In this document: one piece after another, positions 54,193-64,000 of the stretch
Position numbering within the stretch: the stretch's first letter is position 1
How the letters are laid out: every line of letters starts with the position of its first letter
Source: Elioraea tepida
GTDB taxonomy: Bacteria; Pseudomonadota; Alphaproteobacteria; Acetobacterales; Acetobacteraceae
Assembly (NCBI RefSeq): GCF_019203965.1
Contig: NZ_CP076448.1
Coordinates: forward strand, 1,875,001 to 1,939,000
DNA: 64,000 nucleotides
Direction: 5' to 3'
Notes under the pieces: model-generated
What the model saw: only the letters and a program-made list of their open reading frames with translations
Database searches by the model: none
What the model was told of the DNA's origin: nothing
Made by a program: the position numbers and the translations under genes

Positions 54193-55318
54193 CGAGGGCC
54201 GCCTGGGCGTCGATCTTCAGCGCCGCGCGGATCGAGACGAGGCTTTCCAGGGCGCAGATCGTCACGACGACAGCGAGCATAACGCCGATCTCTTCGGGGC
54301 CGAGGGCGACGGTGCGCGGGAAACGGTCCCGCACCGCGAAGATCAGGGCGAGACCGGCGGCGAAGCCGGCAAGGCCGAGCAGCAGCGCCTGCTGCAGCAC
54401 GAGCCCGGCGATCGTGCGGTCGGGTGCGCCGATCAGCTTGAGCGTGGCGATCTCGCGCAGCTTGTCCATCGTCATCGTGTAGATGATCAGCGCGATGATG
54501 ACGCCGGTGACGAACAGAAGCACCACCGTGAACATGCCGAGCTGCACCCGCGCGCGATTGGCCACCGAGCGCGTCAAGAGCTCCGACTGCTCGGCGTCCG
54601 TCAGCGCGGAGAGATGCTTCCAGCGGCGGATCGTTTCGGCAACTTCCCTCGCGTCCGCTCCCGGATGCAGGCGGGCGATCACGGCGTTCACCGTGTCGGT
54701 GCTTCCCTGGCCTGCGCCCGACGCAGCGGCGCGGCGTGCCGCCGGCGGCGAGAGCTTGAACTGCAGCTCCTGGCTGTCGCGGAGGTGGATGAACACGAGC
54801 GGATCCCCGCCCGAGGCGACGAGGCCGCGCGTCAGCCCCACAGTCCGGTAGCGGTCCTGGCCCATCAGGACGGTGGCGCCGAGCCCGAGCCCGGCGCGCT
54901 CGTCGGCGACGAGCTCGTGGCGCGCGCCGCCAAGCCCTCGCCCGGCCGAGATGTTCGAGGGCCAGCCCGGCCGCCCCGGCTCATAGCCCATCACCTGGGC
55001 GCGAATGATCCGCCCCGGCGCTGCCATCTCCGCCGTGCGCAGCGTGATCGACCCGGCCGCCGACACCCCCGGCACGCGCGCGACCATCTCGCGCACATCA
55101 CCGGGGATTCGCCTCGCCTCGGCGAAGGGACCGCGCGTTCCCGCCTCCACCACCCAGAGCTCGGCGCGCAGGCTGCGCGTGAGGGCGAGCGCCTCGGCCA
55201 CCACGCCCTGGGAGATGCCGACCATCGCGAGCGCCACCCCGAGCAGGAGCCCGACCCCGAGGCAGGTGATCAGGAAGCGGCCGAGCCGGTGGCGTATGTC
55301 GCGCAGAGCGAGGTTCAT
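54185..55318 (-). CDS. FtsX/DevC-family ABC permease
   Basis: Inner-membrane subunit of a DevBCA/MacB-type exporter. The 377-residue protein has the family topology: one membrane helix near residue 18-40, a large periplasmic domain (about residues 45-245), then three helices in the C-terminal FtsX domain (MFTVVLLFVTGVIIALIIYTM, GLVLQQALLLGLAGFAAG, VMLAVVVTICALESLVSI). KLREIATLKLIGAPDRTIA is the DevC/FtsX cytoplasmic loop that couples to the ATPase. It overlaps the adaptor gene by four bases and the ATPase gene by eight. Confidence 0.88.
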   Translation of the reverse strand: MNLALRDIRHRLGRFLITCLGVGLLLGVALAMVGISQGVVAEALALTRSLRAELWVVEAGTRGPFAEARRIPGDVREMVARVPGVSAAGSITLRTAEMAAPGRIIRAQVMGYEPGRPGWPSNISAGRGLGGARHELVADERAGLGLGATVLMGQDRYRTVGLTRGLVASGGDPLVFIHLRDSQELQFKLSPPAARRAAASGAGQGSTDTVNAVIARLHPGADAREVAETIRRWKHLSALTDAEQSELLTRSVANRARVQLGMFTVVLLFVTGVIIALIIYTMTMDKLREIATLKLIGAPDRTIAGLVLQQALLLGLAGFAAGLALIFAVRDRFPRTVALGPEEIGVMLAVVVTICALESLVSIRAALKIDAQAALGG

Positions 55319-56469
55319 CGCGCGGGCCCGGCCGGAACGACCCGCCGGCCGGGTGCGAGTCCGGGGCCGGTGGCGGTGACGATCGGAAACCCGCCTGCGG
55401 CATCCGGCGCGAGCGCAAGCCGCGCATCGAGCGTGCGCGCGACCACCCGAACCTCGCGGCGGGCGAGCCGCCCCTCTTCGATCACCCAGACACGCGCGGT
55501 GGCGCCGTCGAACCCTTCCGCCGCCGCCTCCGGAACGAGCTTGGCTGCCGGAAGCCTGCCGATCTCGATCTCCGCTTCGATCTGCTCGCCGAGGAACACC
55601 TGGTCCGGGCAGGCGCGGCAGCGGAGCAAGACGCGCCGCTCCTCCGTCACCCTGTCGCTCTCGAGGCCGATCCGCACGACCTCTGCCGGGATCGGCTCGC
55701 CCGGCCGGCTGCGCATCCGAACCACTGCCGGCTGGCCGAGCTGAATGCCTCCGGCCCGCCCCTCATCGACATGGGCAAGCGCCCAGATCGTCTCCGGCGC
55801 GACGAGGGTGAACACCGCCTCGCCGGGGTTGAGGGGGGCGCCCGGCTCGCGATGCCGCGCCACCACCACGCCGGCGAAGGGGGCGACAAGCCGGTGCTTG
55901 GCGAGCGTGGTCCGCTCGGCGAGCAGGTTCGCCCGCGCATCCGCCATGACCGCGAGCGCCACCGCGGCATCGGCCCGGTTCACCGCGAGGTTGGCGAACG
56001 CCATCGCCACCTCCGTCTCCGCCTGCTCGGCCGCCTCGATGCTTCCCGAGCCGCGCGCGGCGAGCTCGCGCCGGCGCTGCGCCGCCGCCTGCTTCTGGGC
56101 GAGCAACGCCTCCGCCCGTTCGCGCGCTGCCTCGGCGCGCTGTGCGGCAGCTTCCGCGCTCATCACCGCCGCTTCGGCGCGCGCCACCCGCGCTCTCTGG
56201 GTCGACTCCGAGAGCTCGGCGAGGAGGTCGCCTTCGGCGACTCGGTCGCCATGGTCCACGTGCACGCTCCGAAGCGTGCCGCCGACATCGAAGCCGATCC
56301 GCGAAAGGACCTGCGCCTCGATCGTGCCGAGGCCGAACACCCGCACGGGGACATCGCGCTCGATGGGAGCGACAGGCACGGGCACGGGACGGAGGGAGCG
56401 CCAGGAGACGAACCCCGCCGCATTGAGGAGGGCGGCGAGGGCCAGGACGAGGCGGAGGGAGAGTCGCAT
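55315..56469 (-). CDS. HlyD/DevB-family periplasmic adaptor
   Basis: Membrane-fusion protein linking the DevC permease to an outer-membrane channel. The 384-residue protein has an N-terminal hydrophobic anchor (LSLRLVLALAALLNAAGFV), a barrel-sandwich half (GTLRSVHVDHGDRVAEGDLLA), a long helical hairpin rich in alanine, arginine and glutamate (about residues 95-205), a lipoyl/beta-barrel return (HRLVAPFAGVVVARHREPG) and a C-terminal domain. It starts the adaptor-permease-ATPase unit. Related DevBCA systems export glycolipids or peptides; the cargo here is unknown. Confidence 0.87.
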   Translation of the reverse strand: MRLSLRLVLALAALLNAAGFVSWRSLRPVPVPVAPIERDVPVRVFGLGTIEAQVLSRIGFDVGGTLRSVHVDHGDRVAEGDLLAELSESTQRARVARAEAAVMSAEAAAQRAEAARERAEALLAQKQAAAQRRRELAARGSGSIEAAEQAETEVAMAFANLAVNRADAAVALAVMADARANLLAERTTLAKHRLVAPFAGVVVARHREPGAPLNPGEAVFTLVAPETIWALAHVDEGRAGGIQLGQPAVVRMRSRPGEPIPAEVVRIGLESDRVTEERRVLLRCRACPDQVFLGEQIEAEIEIGRLPAAKLVPEAAAEGFDGATARVWVIEEGRLARREVRVVARTLDARLALAPDAAGGFPIVTATGPGLAPGRRVVPAGPAR

Positions 56470-56567
56470 GGCGGCGTTTCCTGCCGCGGTGCCGGCGCGG
56501 CCGCCTTGCGCTGCCGCAACCGCGCCTCGGGCTTGCGGGGGCGCGGCCGCGCGGCCACGCTTGGCTG

Positions 56568-57191
56568 ATGCCTGACTGCGACGCGACCCGGCTCACGCGC
56601 AAACGCCCCGTCCGCCCGAGCGATGCGGCAAGCCTTGTGCTCGTGCGGCACGAGGGAGGGGCTGTCTCCGTTCTGATGGGGCAACGCTCAGCCCAACACC
56701 GGTTCATGCCGCGCGCGCTCGTCTTTCCCGGCGGGCGCGTCGATGCGCGCGACCGCAGCGCCCCCGCCCCTGTGGTGCCCGGCCTGCCTGCGGGCTTCGC
56801 CGCCACCGCCCTGCGCGAAACGAGGGAGGAGACGGGGCTCGTGGCCGGCGCGGACGTGCCGCTCGCCTATCTCTGCCGGCTCGTCACCCCGCCCTGGATG
56901 CCGATACGCTTCGACGCGCGCTTCCTGGTCGCTCCGGCCGAGGCCTTCTCGGGCACGCTCGGCGGCTCGGGCGAGCTCGAGCTCCTGCGCTGGGTCCCGC
57001 TCGAGGAGGCGTTCGCGCTCGATCTTGCGCAGCCGACGCGGGTGGTGCTCGACGAGCTCGTGGCTTGGCTTGCGCTCGATCCGGCTCAGCGGGCCGTCCA
57101 TGTGCCGGGATGCTGGCGGCACCGCGCTGGCCTTCTGCGGCGCGAACCGCCCGGTCAGTTCGCAAGCCGGAAAGTATCGGAACCGCCCTGA
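56568..57191 (+). CDS. Nudix hydrolase
   Basis: Hydrolase of a nucleoside diphosphate linked to another group. The 207-residue protein has an N-terminal strand region (ASLVLVRHEGGAVSVLMGQR), FPGGRVDARD, and the Nudix signature with catalytic REtrEEtGL read as LRETREETGLVAG near residue 85. The longer gap between the glycine and the glutamates (about 25 residues) is seen in the Nudt19/CoA-diphosphatase-like subfamily. It diverges from the adaptor gene, with 98 bases between, and overlaps the convergent MBL gene by 37 bases. Confidence 0.88.
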   Translation: MPDCDATRLTRKRPVRPSDAASLVLVRHEGGAVSVLMGQRSAQHRFMPRALVFPGGRVDARDRSAPAPVVPGLPAGFAATALRETREETGLVAGADVPLAYLCRLVTPPWMPIRFDARFLVAPAEAFSGTLGGSGELELLRWVPLEEAFALDLAQPTRVVLDELVAWLALDPAQRAVHVPGCWRHRAGLLRREPPGQFASRKVSEPP

Positions 57192-58039
57192 TCGCGTGCG
57201 AGCAAGCCTTCCGCCTCGAGCTTGAGGAGGTGGGCGAGCACCGAGCCCTCGGCGGGGCGAACAAGCGGCGCAGCGAGGCCGGGATAGAGGCGCAGCACGA
57301 TCGACGCTGGGGTGGCGAGGCCCTCGCGCACGGCCTCGAGCACGGCCGCCTCGCGGGCGAGCCGATGCGCAAGCAGCGCCGCGATATGTCGTCTCGGTTC
57401 CGTCACGGCTGGGCCGTGGCCGGGAAGCAGAAGCGCGTCGTCGCGCGCGAGCAGGCGTCGCAGCGAGGCCATGTAGGCCGCCATGTCGCCATCGGGCGGT
57501 GACACGACGGAGGTCGACCAGCCCATCACATGGTCGCCCGAGAACAGGATGCGCTCGCCGGCGAGCGCGAAGCAGAGATGATCGGAGGCGTGGCCGGGCG
57601 TGTGGAGCGCCTCGAGCCGCCAGCCTGGCCCCTCGATCACCGCGCCGTCCTCGAGCGGCACATCCGGCGGGAACGACCCGCGCGCACCGCCGGACCCGGC
57701 GCGCTCTCCTGCCCGCGGCCGGGCGAAGCCGTACGTGGCGGCGCCGACCGCTTGCGCGAAGGCGGCCGCACCGCCGGCGTGGTCGGTGTGGCCGTGGGTG
57801 AGGAGCACATGCGTCACCGTCTCGCCGGCGAGCGCCTCGAGCAGGGCGCGTCGGTGCGCGTCATCGTCCGGGCCTGGGTCGATCACGGCCACACGGCCGT
57901 GGCCGACGATCCAGCTCGAGGTGCCGTGGCAGGTCATCGGCCCGGGGTTGCGCGCGACCACGCGGCGCACGAGCGGATGCGCCGGGATCACCACACCGTG
58001 GGGCGGAACCGGTTCGGTCAGAACCGGGGGGGACGACAT
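57155..58039 (-). CDS. Metallo-beta-lactamase-fold hydrolase (LACTB2-like)
   Basis: MBL-fold enzyme with di-zinc site and a C-terminal winged-helix. The 294-residue protein has the metal motif LLTHGHTDHAGGAAAF (HxHxDH) near residue 100, further ligand histidine in LHTPGHASDHLCF, an aspartate in LFSGDHVMGW and the C-terminal helical domain (LREGLATPASIVLRLYPGL-type). LACTB2-like proteins are RNA endonucleases or thioester hydrolases; the target here is not determinable. It lies next to the Nudix gene and downstream of the TRAP genes. Confidence 0.87.
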   Translation of the reverse strand: MSSPPVLTEPVPPHGVVIPAHPLVRRVVARNPGPMTCHGTSSWIVGHGRVAVIDPGPDDDAHRRALLEALAGETVTHVLLTHGHTDHAGGAAAFAQAVGAATYGFARPRAGERAGSGGARGSFPPDVPLEDGAVIEGPGWRLEALHTPGHASDHLCFALAGERILFSGDHVMGWSTSVVSPPDGDMAAYMASLRRLLARDDALLLPGHGPAVTEPRRHIAALLAHRLAREAAVLEAVREGLATPASIVLRLYPGLAAPLVRPAEGSVLAHLLKLEAEGLLARDQGGSDTFRLAN

Positions 58040-58060
58040 AAGCTCATCCCTCCGCGCCGG

Positions 58061-60094
58061 TCAGCCGCGTCGCTGGCCCGGCTTCGGCCGCGCGCGCAGC
58101 CCCACGCCCTGCCAGGCGAGCATTGCCGCGCCGAGCGCGAGCCCGGCCCAGTGCGGCGCCGGAATGGCGACCCCGCTCGCCCACTCGACCAGCCCGTCGA
58201 TCGCCGAGGGGAAAACGAGCAGCGTTCCGGCAAGGGCGGTGGCCCAGCGTTCCCATCCCGCCATGCGGCGAAGCCCCATCCCTTGCGCGGCGGCGGCGAG
58301 CAGGCCGAGGCCGAGGGTCGCGAGCAGCGTGATCCACGCCACATCGCCCCAGCTCATGCCCGGCGCGCGCTGCAACAGAAGCCCGACCCCGAGCGGGTCG
58401 GTCACGAACACGAAGGGCAGGACGAAGGCGGGAAGCGTGTACTTCCAGGCCATCAGCGTGGTTCGATAGGGGCCGGCGCCGGTGATGGCGGCCGCGGCGA
58501 AGGGCGAGAGCGCGGTCGGCGGCGAGACCTCCGACAGAACAGCGTAATAGAAGATGAACATGTGCGCGGCGAAATCGGGCACGCCGAGTTTGATCAGGGC
58601 CGGAGCGGCGATCACCGCCGAGATGATGTAGGAGGCGGTGACTGGCACCGCGAGGCCGATCACCCACACGATCAGCCCGGTGTAGATCGCAGTCAGCGTC
58701 AAAGACCCGCCGGCGTAACGGATCGCGATCTCGGAGAACTTGAGCCCGAGACCGGTGAGCGTGACGACGCCGACGATGATCCCGGCCGAGGCGCAGGTGG
58801 CGGCGACGTTCAGCACCTGCACCGCTCCGCCCTCGAGCGCGGCGACGAGCTTGCGGGGCGTCATTGCGCACTCGCGCCTGAGCCACGACAGCACCGCCGC
58901 GACGGCCGAGGCATAGACGACCGAGAGCGTCGCCGAATAGCCCCACAGGAGGAAGGCGACGATCGAGACGAGCGAGGTGAGGTGGAACCAGTACTTGCGC
59001 AACAAGGCCCCGGCCGTCTCCACCATCGCCGTCTCGCCGCTGTCGCGCACGCCGATCGCGCGCTCGTCAAGCTCCACCATGAACAGAAGCGAGGCGTAGT
59101 AGAGGACGGTGGGGATCACCGCCATCTCGATCACTTGCAGGTAGGAGATCTTGAGGAACTCGGCGATCAGGAAGGCGGCTGCGCCGAGCACGGGCGGGGA
59201 GATGATCGCGCCGAGCCCGCCAGCGGCGAGCAGCCCGCCCGCATCGGCCGGGGCATAGCCGACGCGACGCATCATCGGCCAGGCGACCGAGCCAAGCGTG
59301 ACGGTGGTGGCGACACCCGAGCCCGAGGGGCCGCCGAGGAGGAAGGAGGCGAGCACCACCGTTCGCCCCGCGCTCGAGGCGCGCCCGCCCATCAGAGCGA
59401 AGGAGAAGTCGACGAAGAACCGCCCCGCGCCCGTCACCTGCAGCACCGCGCCGAAGATGGTGAAGAGGATGATCAGGGTCGAGGAGACATCGACCGCGGT
59501 GCCGAAGATTCCGTCGAGCGTGATCGTCAGGTGCGGGATCAGGCGGACGTCGTCATAGCCGCGGTGCGTCCAGGGCGGCGGCAGGTGGTTGCCGAAGAAG
59601 GCGTAGAGCATGAAGGCGATCGCGATCGCGGGCATGATCCAGCCCGTCGTCCGGCGCGTCGCCTCGAGCACGAGAAGGATCAGCGCCCAGCCGACCCAGA
59701 GGTCCATTGGCTCGGGGAAGATGTAGCGGTCTGTCAGCTCGTCGCCGCCTGCGACGAGATAGTAGAGCACGTAGAGCGAGGCGGCGATCAGCGCCACGTC
59801 CCACGGCATCAGCCGGTGCCGGAACCGGCGCGCAGCCGGAAACATCAAGAAGGTGAGGACGAGCACGCACCCGACATGAAGGTAGCGCAGATACATCGTC
59901 GGGACGATGTCGATCGCGGCGTAGAGGTGGAAGAGGCTCGTCGCCACGGCGGCGATCGTCGCGACAAGGGCGAGTGGACCGCGGAAGCGGTTCTGCGCTC
60001 CCTCTTCCTGCTCGATCAGCTCCTCGACCTTGGCGGCCGTCCGGTCGTCGAGCGGCGCCGCCTCGGGCGGCAGGTGATGGTCCTCTCTGGTCAT
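58061..60094 (-). CDS. TRAP transporter fused permease (4TM/12TM)
   Basis: Membrane permease of a TAXI-type TRAP uptake system driven by an ion gradient. The protein is 677 residues from ATG 60094 and fuses the small DctQ-like and large DctM-like subunits. The N-terminal part has helices around residues 45-150; the C-terminal DctM part has GPSGSGVATTVTLGSVAWPMM and GLGAIISPPVLGAAAFLIAEFL, and YYAVLSEVSPPTALSPFAAA, typical of this family. It sits 58 bases downstream of the binding-protein gene. The substrate class cannot be read. Confidence 0.92.
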   Translation of the reverse strand: MTREDHHLPPEAAPLDDRTAAKVEELIEQEEGAQNRFRGPLALVATIAAVATSLFHLYAAIDIVPTMYLRYLHVGCVLVLTFLMFPAARRFRHRLMPWDVALIAASLYVLYYLVAGGDELTDRYIFPEPMDLWVGWALILLVLEATRRTTGWIMPAIAIAFMLYAFFGNHLPPPWTHRGYDDVRLIPHLTITLDGIFGTAVDVSSTLIILFTIFGAVLQVTGAGRFFVDFSFALMGGRASSAGRTVVLASFLLGGPSGSGVATTVTLGSVAWPMMRRVGYAPADAGGLLAAGGLGAIISPPVLGAAAFLIAEFLKISYLQVIEMAVIPTVLYYASLLFMVELDERAIGVRDSGETAMVETAGALLRKYWFHLTSLVSIVAFLLWGYSATLSVVYASAVAAVLSWLRRECAMTPRKLVAALEGGAVQVLNVAATCASAGIIVGVVTLTGLGLKFSEIAIRYAGGSLTLTAIYTGLIVWVIGLAVPVTASYIISAVIAAPALIKLGVPDFAAHMFIFYYAVLSEVSPPTALSPFAAAAITGAGPYRTTLMAWKYTLPAFVLPFVFVTDPLGVGLLLQRAPGMSWGDVAWITLLATLGLGLLAAAAQGMGLRRMAGWERWATALAGTLLVFPSAIDGLVEWASGVAIPAPHWAGLALGAAMLAWQGVGLRARPKPGQRRG

Positions 60095-60152
60095 GCGGAG
60101 AAGGGGGGTGCGAAGCGGGCGGGGCGGTGGGTGGCCACCCCGCCCTCGCCCG

Positions 60153-61154
60153 TCAGCCGAGGGTCGCGCCGCGCGCCTTCCAGAACGCCTCCGCCGCCCT
60201 GTGCCAGGGAATACCGGCCGCGGCCGTCTTCTGGTTCTCGAGCTTGAAGTTGCGCGCCTCGGCATGCACCCGATGGAGCTCGGGGAGATTGTCCCAGATC
60301 GCCGCAAGAAGCTGGGTCACCAACGCGTCAGGCATGTCCTCGCGCACGGCGATGATGTTGGCGACCGACATCTGCTTGTTCGGTGTTGTCTGGCCAGGGT
60401 AGGTGCCGGCCGGGATCTCCTCAGCGAAGTAGACGGGGCCGTATTTCGCGACGATCGCCGGGACGTACTCCGCGTGGTCGATCAGCCTGATCTGCTGGCC
60501 CGGCGTGGCGGCGAGGTCGGTGATCGCCGAGGCGGGCACGCCGGAGACGAAGAAATAAGCGTCGAGCTTGCCGTCCTTGATCGCGTTCGTGCTTTCGGCC
60601 GGCGAGAGCCGCTCGCGCGAGCGGAAGTCGCGGTCGCGATCAAGCCCCACCGCCTCGATCAGCCGGAACGCCATCACCTCGGTGGCGCTGCCCGGCGCGC
60701 CGGTGGAGACCCGCCTGCCCCTGAGATCGGTCATCTTCGTGATCCCGGTCGAGGCGACCGTCACCACCTGCATCCGGTTGGTGTACATCACGAGGATGGC
60801 GCGTGCCGGCACCGGGCGGTTGGCGAAGCGGTCACGGCCATTGACGGCATCCACCGCCGCGTCGACCTGGGTGAGGATCATGCCCACCCGCCCGGCGCCG
60901 AGCAGCTGGAGATTGGCCACCGACCCACCGGTGACCTCGACGGTCGCACTCATGCCCGGAATGACCCGGCTGAAGATCGCGGCCATGCCGCCGCCGAGCG
61001 GATAGTAGACGCCGCCCGTCGTTCCGGTGGCGATAGCAAGCTGCTGCGCCCCTTGCGCGATCGCCGGCGCGCCGAGCTGGGTCAGTCCGAGACCTGCCGT
61101 CGCAAACCCGGCCCCGCCTGCGAGCAGGGCGCGCCGCCTGATCCGAGTGCTCAT
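60153..61154 (-). CDS. TAXI-family TRAP transporter solute-binding protein
   Basis: Periplasmic receptor for the fused TRAP permease encoded downstream. The protein is 333 residues from ATG 61154, preceded by ggaaggg. The N-terminus has a Tat-like signal (RIRRRALLAGGAGFATAGL, cleaved near AIAQG). The TAXI fold shows QLAIATGTTGGVYYPLGGGMAAIF, DLRGRRVSTGAPGSATEVMA, and IKDGKLDAYFFVSGVPASAI. The family binds glutamate, glutamine or C4-type carboxylates in known examples; the ligand here is undetermined. Confidence 0.92.
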   Translation of the reverse strand: MSTRIRRRALLAGGAGFATAGLGLTQLGAPAIAQGAQQLAIATGTTGGVYYPLGGGMAAIFSRVIPGMSATVEVTGGSVANLQLLGAGRVGMILTQVDAAVDAVNGRDRFANRPVPARAILVMYTNRMQVVTVASTGITKMTDLRGRRVSTGAPGSATEVMAFRLIEAVGLDRDRDFRSRERLSPAESTNAIKDGKLDAYFFVSGVPASAITDLAATPGQQIRLIDHAEYVPAIVAKYGPVYFAEEIPAGTYPGQTTPNKQMSVANIIAVREDMPDALVTQLLAAIWDNLPELHRVHAEARNFKLENQKTAAAGIPWHRAAEAFWKARGATLG

Positions 61155-61257
61155 CCCTTCCGTCCTCCCTTGTCCGCCGGCGCGCCATGGGCGAGGGCGC
61201 CGGCCGCTATCGCCATGACCATACGCAGCGCCCGGCGGCGAGGCAAACACCCTGAGG

Positions 61258-61271
61258 TTGACGCACATCAA
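61258..61271 (+). promoter_or_regulatory. FNR/FixK-type binding site
   Basis: TTGACGCACATCAA matches the FNR/FixK palindrome TTGAT-N4-ATCAA at nine of ten specified positions. It lies about 104 bases before the CBS-protein ATG. Class II activation would place the transcript start about 41 bases downstream, near 61306. CBS-domain proteins are known FixK targets in rhizobia and related bacteria. Confidence 0.5.
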
Positions 61272-61360
61272 GGAGCGTAGGATGGGGGGGCGTTCTCATG
61301 GCCCGGTGACAGTCGTGATGGCGGCTGTATGCTTCGGCAGCCAGCATACGCGACGGATCA

Positions 61361-61366
61361 AGGAGG
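61361..61366 (+). promoter_or_regulatory. Shine-Dalgarno choosing between two CBS-gene ATGs
   Basis: AGGAGG lies eight bases before ATG 61375 but only two before ATG 61369. The better spacing favours 61375. Confidence 0.5.
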
Positions 61367-61374
61367 GGATGCTC

Positions 61375-62061
61375 ATGAAGGCACGCGACGTGATGACGCC
61401 GGACGTGGTGACGGTGGCGCCCAACACGCCGGTGATGGGGGTCGCGCGCCTGCTCGCCGAACGGCACATCAGCGCCGTTCCGGTGACGGATGCCGACCGC
61501 AAGGTGCTCGGCATCGTCTCGGAGGGTGACCTGATGCGCCAGGTCGCCGGCCGCGAGGAGGAGACCCCCGGCTTCTTCCGCAGCCTGTTCGCCGACCCGA
61601 CGCGGATGGCCGAGCAGTATGCGAAGAGCCACGGCCGCACGGCAGCCGACATCATGACCACCAACCTCGTGACGGTGACGGAGGACACCCCGGTCGGCGA
61701 GATCGCCGAGCTTCTCGAGAAGTCGAACATACGGCGTGTCATCGTCGTCCGTGACGGCAGGCTGGTTGGGATCGTCAGCCGCGCCGACCTGCTCCGCGCC
61801 CTCGTCTCGCCGCCGACCACAACGCCGGCCGACACCTCGGATGAGGGGATCTACCGGGCCGTGATGAACGAGATGAAGAAGCAGCCCTGGGCGAGCACCT
61901 TCTACACCACCGTGGTGGTGAAGGACGGCATCGTCGAGTTCTACGGCTATTGCGGGTCGGACGAGTATCGTCGGGCCCTGCGCGTGCTCGCGGAGAACAT
62001 CGCCGGCGTGAAGGGTGTCAAGGACCATCTCGTGGTCGGGCCGCTCTACGTCTATTCCTGA
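61375..62061 (+). CDS. CBS-domain protein with C-terminal BON-like domain
   Basis: Cytoplasmic sensor-like protein with a Bateman pair of CBS domains. The protein is 228 residues from ATG 61375. CBS1 runs about residues 5-62 (KARDVMTPDVVTVAPNTPV, VLGIVSEGDLMRQV), CBS2 about 95-150 (AADIMTTNLVTVTEDTPV, GIVSRADLLRAL), and the last 75 residues show a BON-like fold (VVVKDGIVEFYGYCGSDEYR, NIAGVKGVKDHLVV). Such proteins bind adenine nucleotides in other bacteria. An FNR/FixK-type site lies upstream, suggesting control by oxygen or redox. Confidence 0.88.
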   Translation: MKARDVMTPDVVTVAPNTPVMGVARLLAERHISAVPVTDADRKVLGIVSEGDLMRQVAGREEETPGFFRSLFADPTRMAEQYAKSHGRTAADIMTTNLVTVTEDTPVGEIAELLEKSNIRRVIVVRDGRLVGIVSRADLLRALVSPPTTTPADTSDEGIYRAVMNEMKKQPWASTFYTTVVVKDGIVEFYGYCGSDEYRRALRVLAENIAGVKGVKDHLVVGPLYVYS

Positions 62062-62194
62062 TCGAGGCTCGGCAGCATCGAGGCCTGAAAACAGGCGTCT
62101 GAGCCGGCGGGCGGGATCGGCCTCCTGCCCCCGATGACGCGCGCGCGGGCCGCGCGCTTCCCCGAACCGGGCGCTGTGCGCTAGCGGGGGGCGC

Positions 62195-64000
<1,806 letters not shown>

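Noticed and set aside
57530-60247. A 905-codon open frame opposite the TRAP permease
   Set aside because: Antisense shadow; the minus-strand permease carries clear TRAP motifs and membrane helices.
62083-62096. Hairpin GCCTG-AAAA-CAGGC after the CBS gene
   Set aside because: Five-pair stem without a T tract; may form, but no support as a terminator.

Overview
This is a GC-rich (about 70%) window from an alphaproteobacterium, most like Rhodospirillales/Acetobacteraceae. The evidence is gene content and order: dnaB-alr-mlaE-mlaF-radA, sdhCDAB, a System I cytochrome c maturation operon, TAXI-TRAP and NMT1-type transporters, and a DUF486 protein. The placement rests on reading alone; no 16S rRNA or other taxonomic marker is present. 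I see no rRNA or complete tRNA gene, CRISPR array, insertion sequence or integrase. Most of the window is ordinary chromosomal core with accessory patches.

Layout. 27-7000: lipid and replication block (cyclopropane synthase, DnaB, alanine racemase, MlaE/MlaF lipid transporter, RadA). 7127-9295: DUF486 membrane protein, a twice-frameshifted alanine dehydrogenase and a class II aldolase. 9517-13960: a four-gene operon of Tat-exported NMT1-type binding protein, ABC permease, ATPase and amidohydrolase. 13971-17575: PhoR-like histidine kinase and LpoA-like lipoprotein, divergent from rsmI. 17596-18791: a lone frameshifted flagellin with a good sigma-54 promoter. 19009-22528: sdhCDAB. 22778-27448: TVP38-type membrane protein, lipoamide-dehydrogenase-like flavoprotein, CheZ, frameshifted guanine-deaminase-like gene and two small unknown genes. 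27694-33949: two-partner secretion pair, a 1478-residue beta-solenoid exoprotein plus its TpsB transporter. 33993-40393: TetR-like regulator, decayed ferric-reductase-like flavoprotein, glycogen phosphorylase, remnant of a UDP-sugar dehydrogenase and an intact sugar aminotransferase. 40866-44083: Acs, Rieske protein, EVE protein, YciI protein. 44178-49875: ccmCDEFGHI, without ccmAB. 49988-50722: AT-rich, horizontally acquired FkbM methyltransferase. 50719-53433: sterol-desaturase-like hydroxylase, polysaccharide deacetylase and beta-propeller. 53488-56469: DevBCA-like ABC exporter whose ATPase carries an in-frame stop. 56568-58039: Nudix and metallo-beta-lactamase proteins. 58061-61154: TAXI-TRAP permease and binding protein. 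61375-62061: CBS-BON protein behind an FNR/FixK-like box. 62195-64000: class A penicillin-binding protein, cut by the window end.

Themes. (1) At least six genes are broken by single-base indels or nonsense codons. Three are near-homopolymer one-base shifts that could be sequencing error. The ferric-reductase-like gene and the sugar dehydrogenase carry several lesions and look like real decay. (2) Surface biology recurs: TpsA/TpsB, a sugar aminotransferase, FkbM, a deacetylase, a DevBCA exporter and an isolated flagellin and CheZ. (3) The best candidates for poorly described systems are the two-partner secretion pair with its regular repeat array, the ABC-transporter/amidohydrolase operon, and the desaturase/deacetylase/propeller operon. 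No wholly unknown multigene system is evident.
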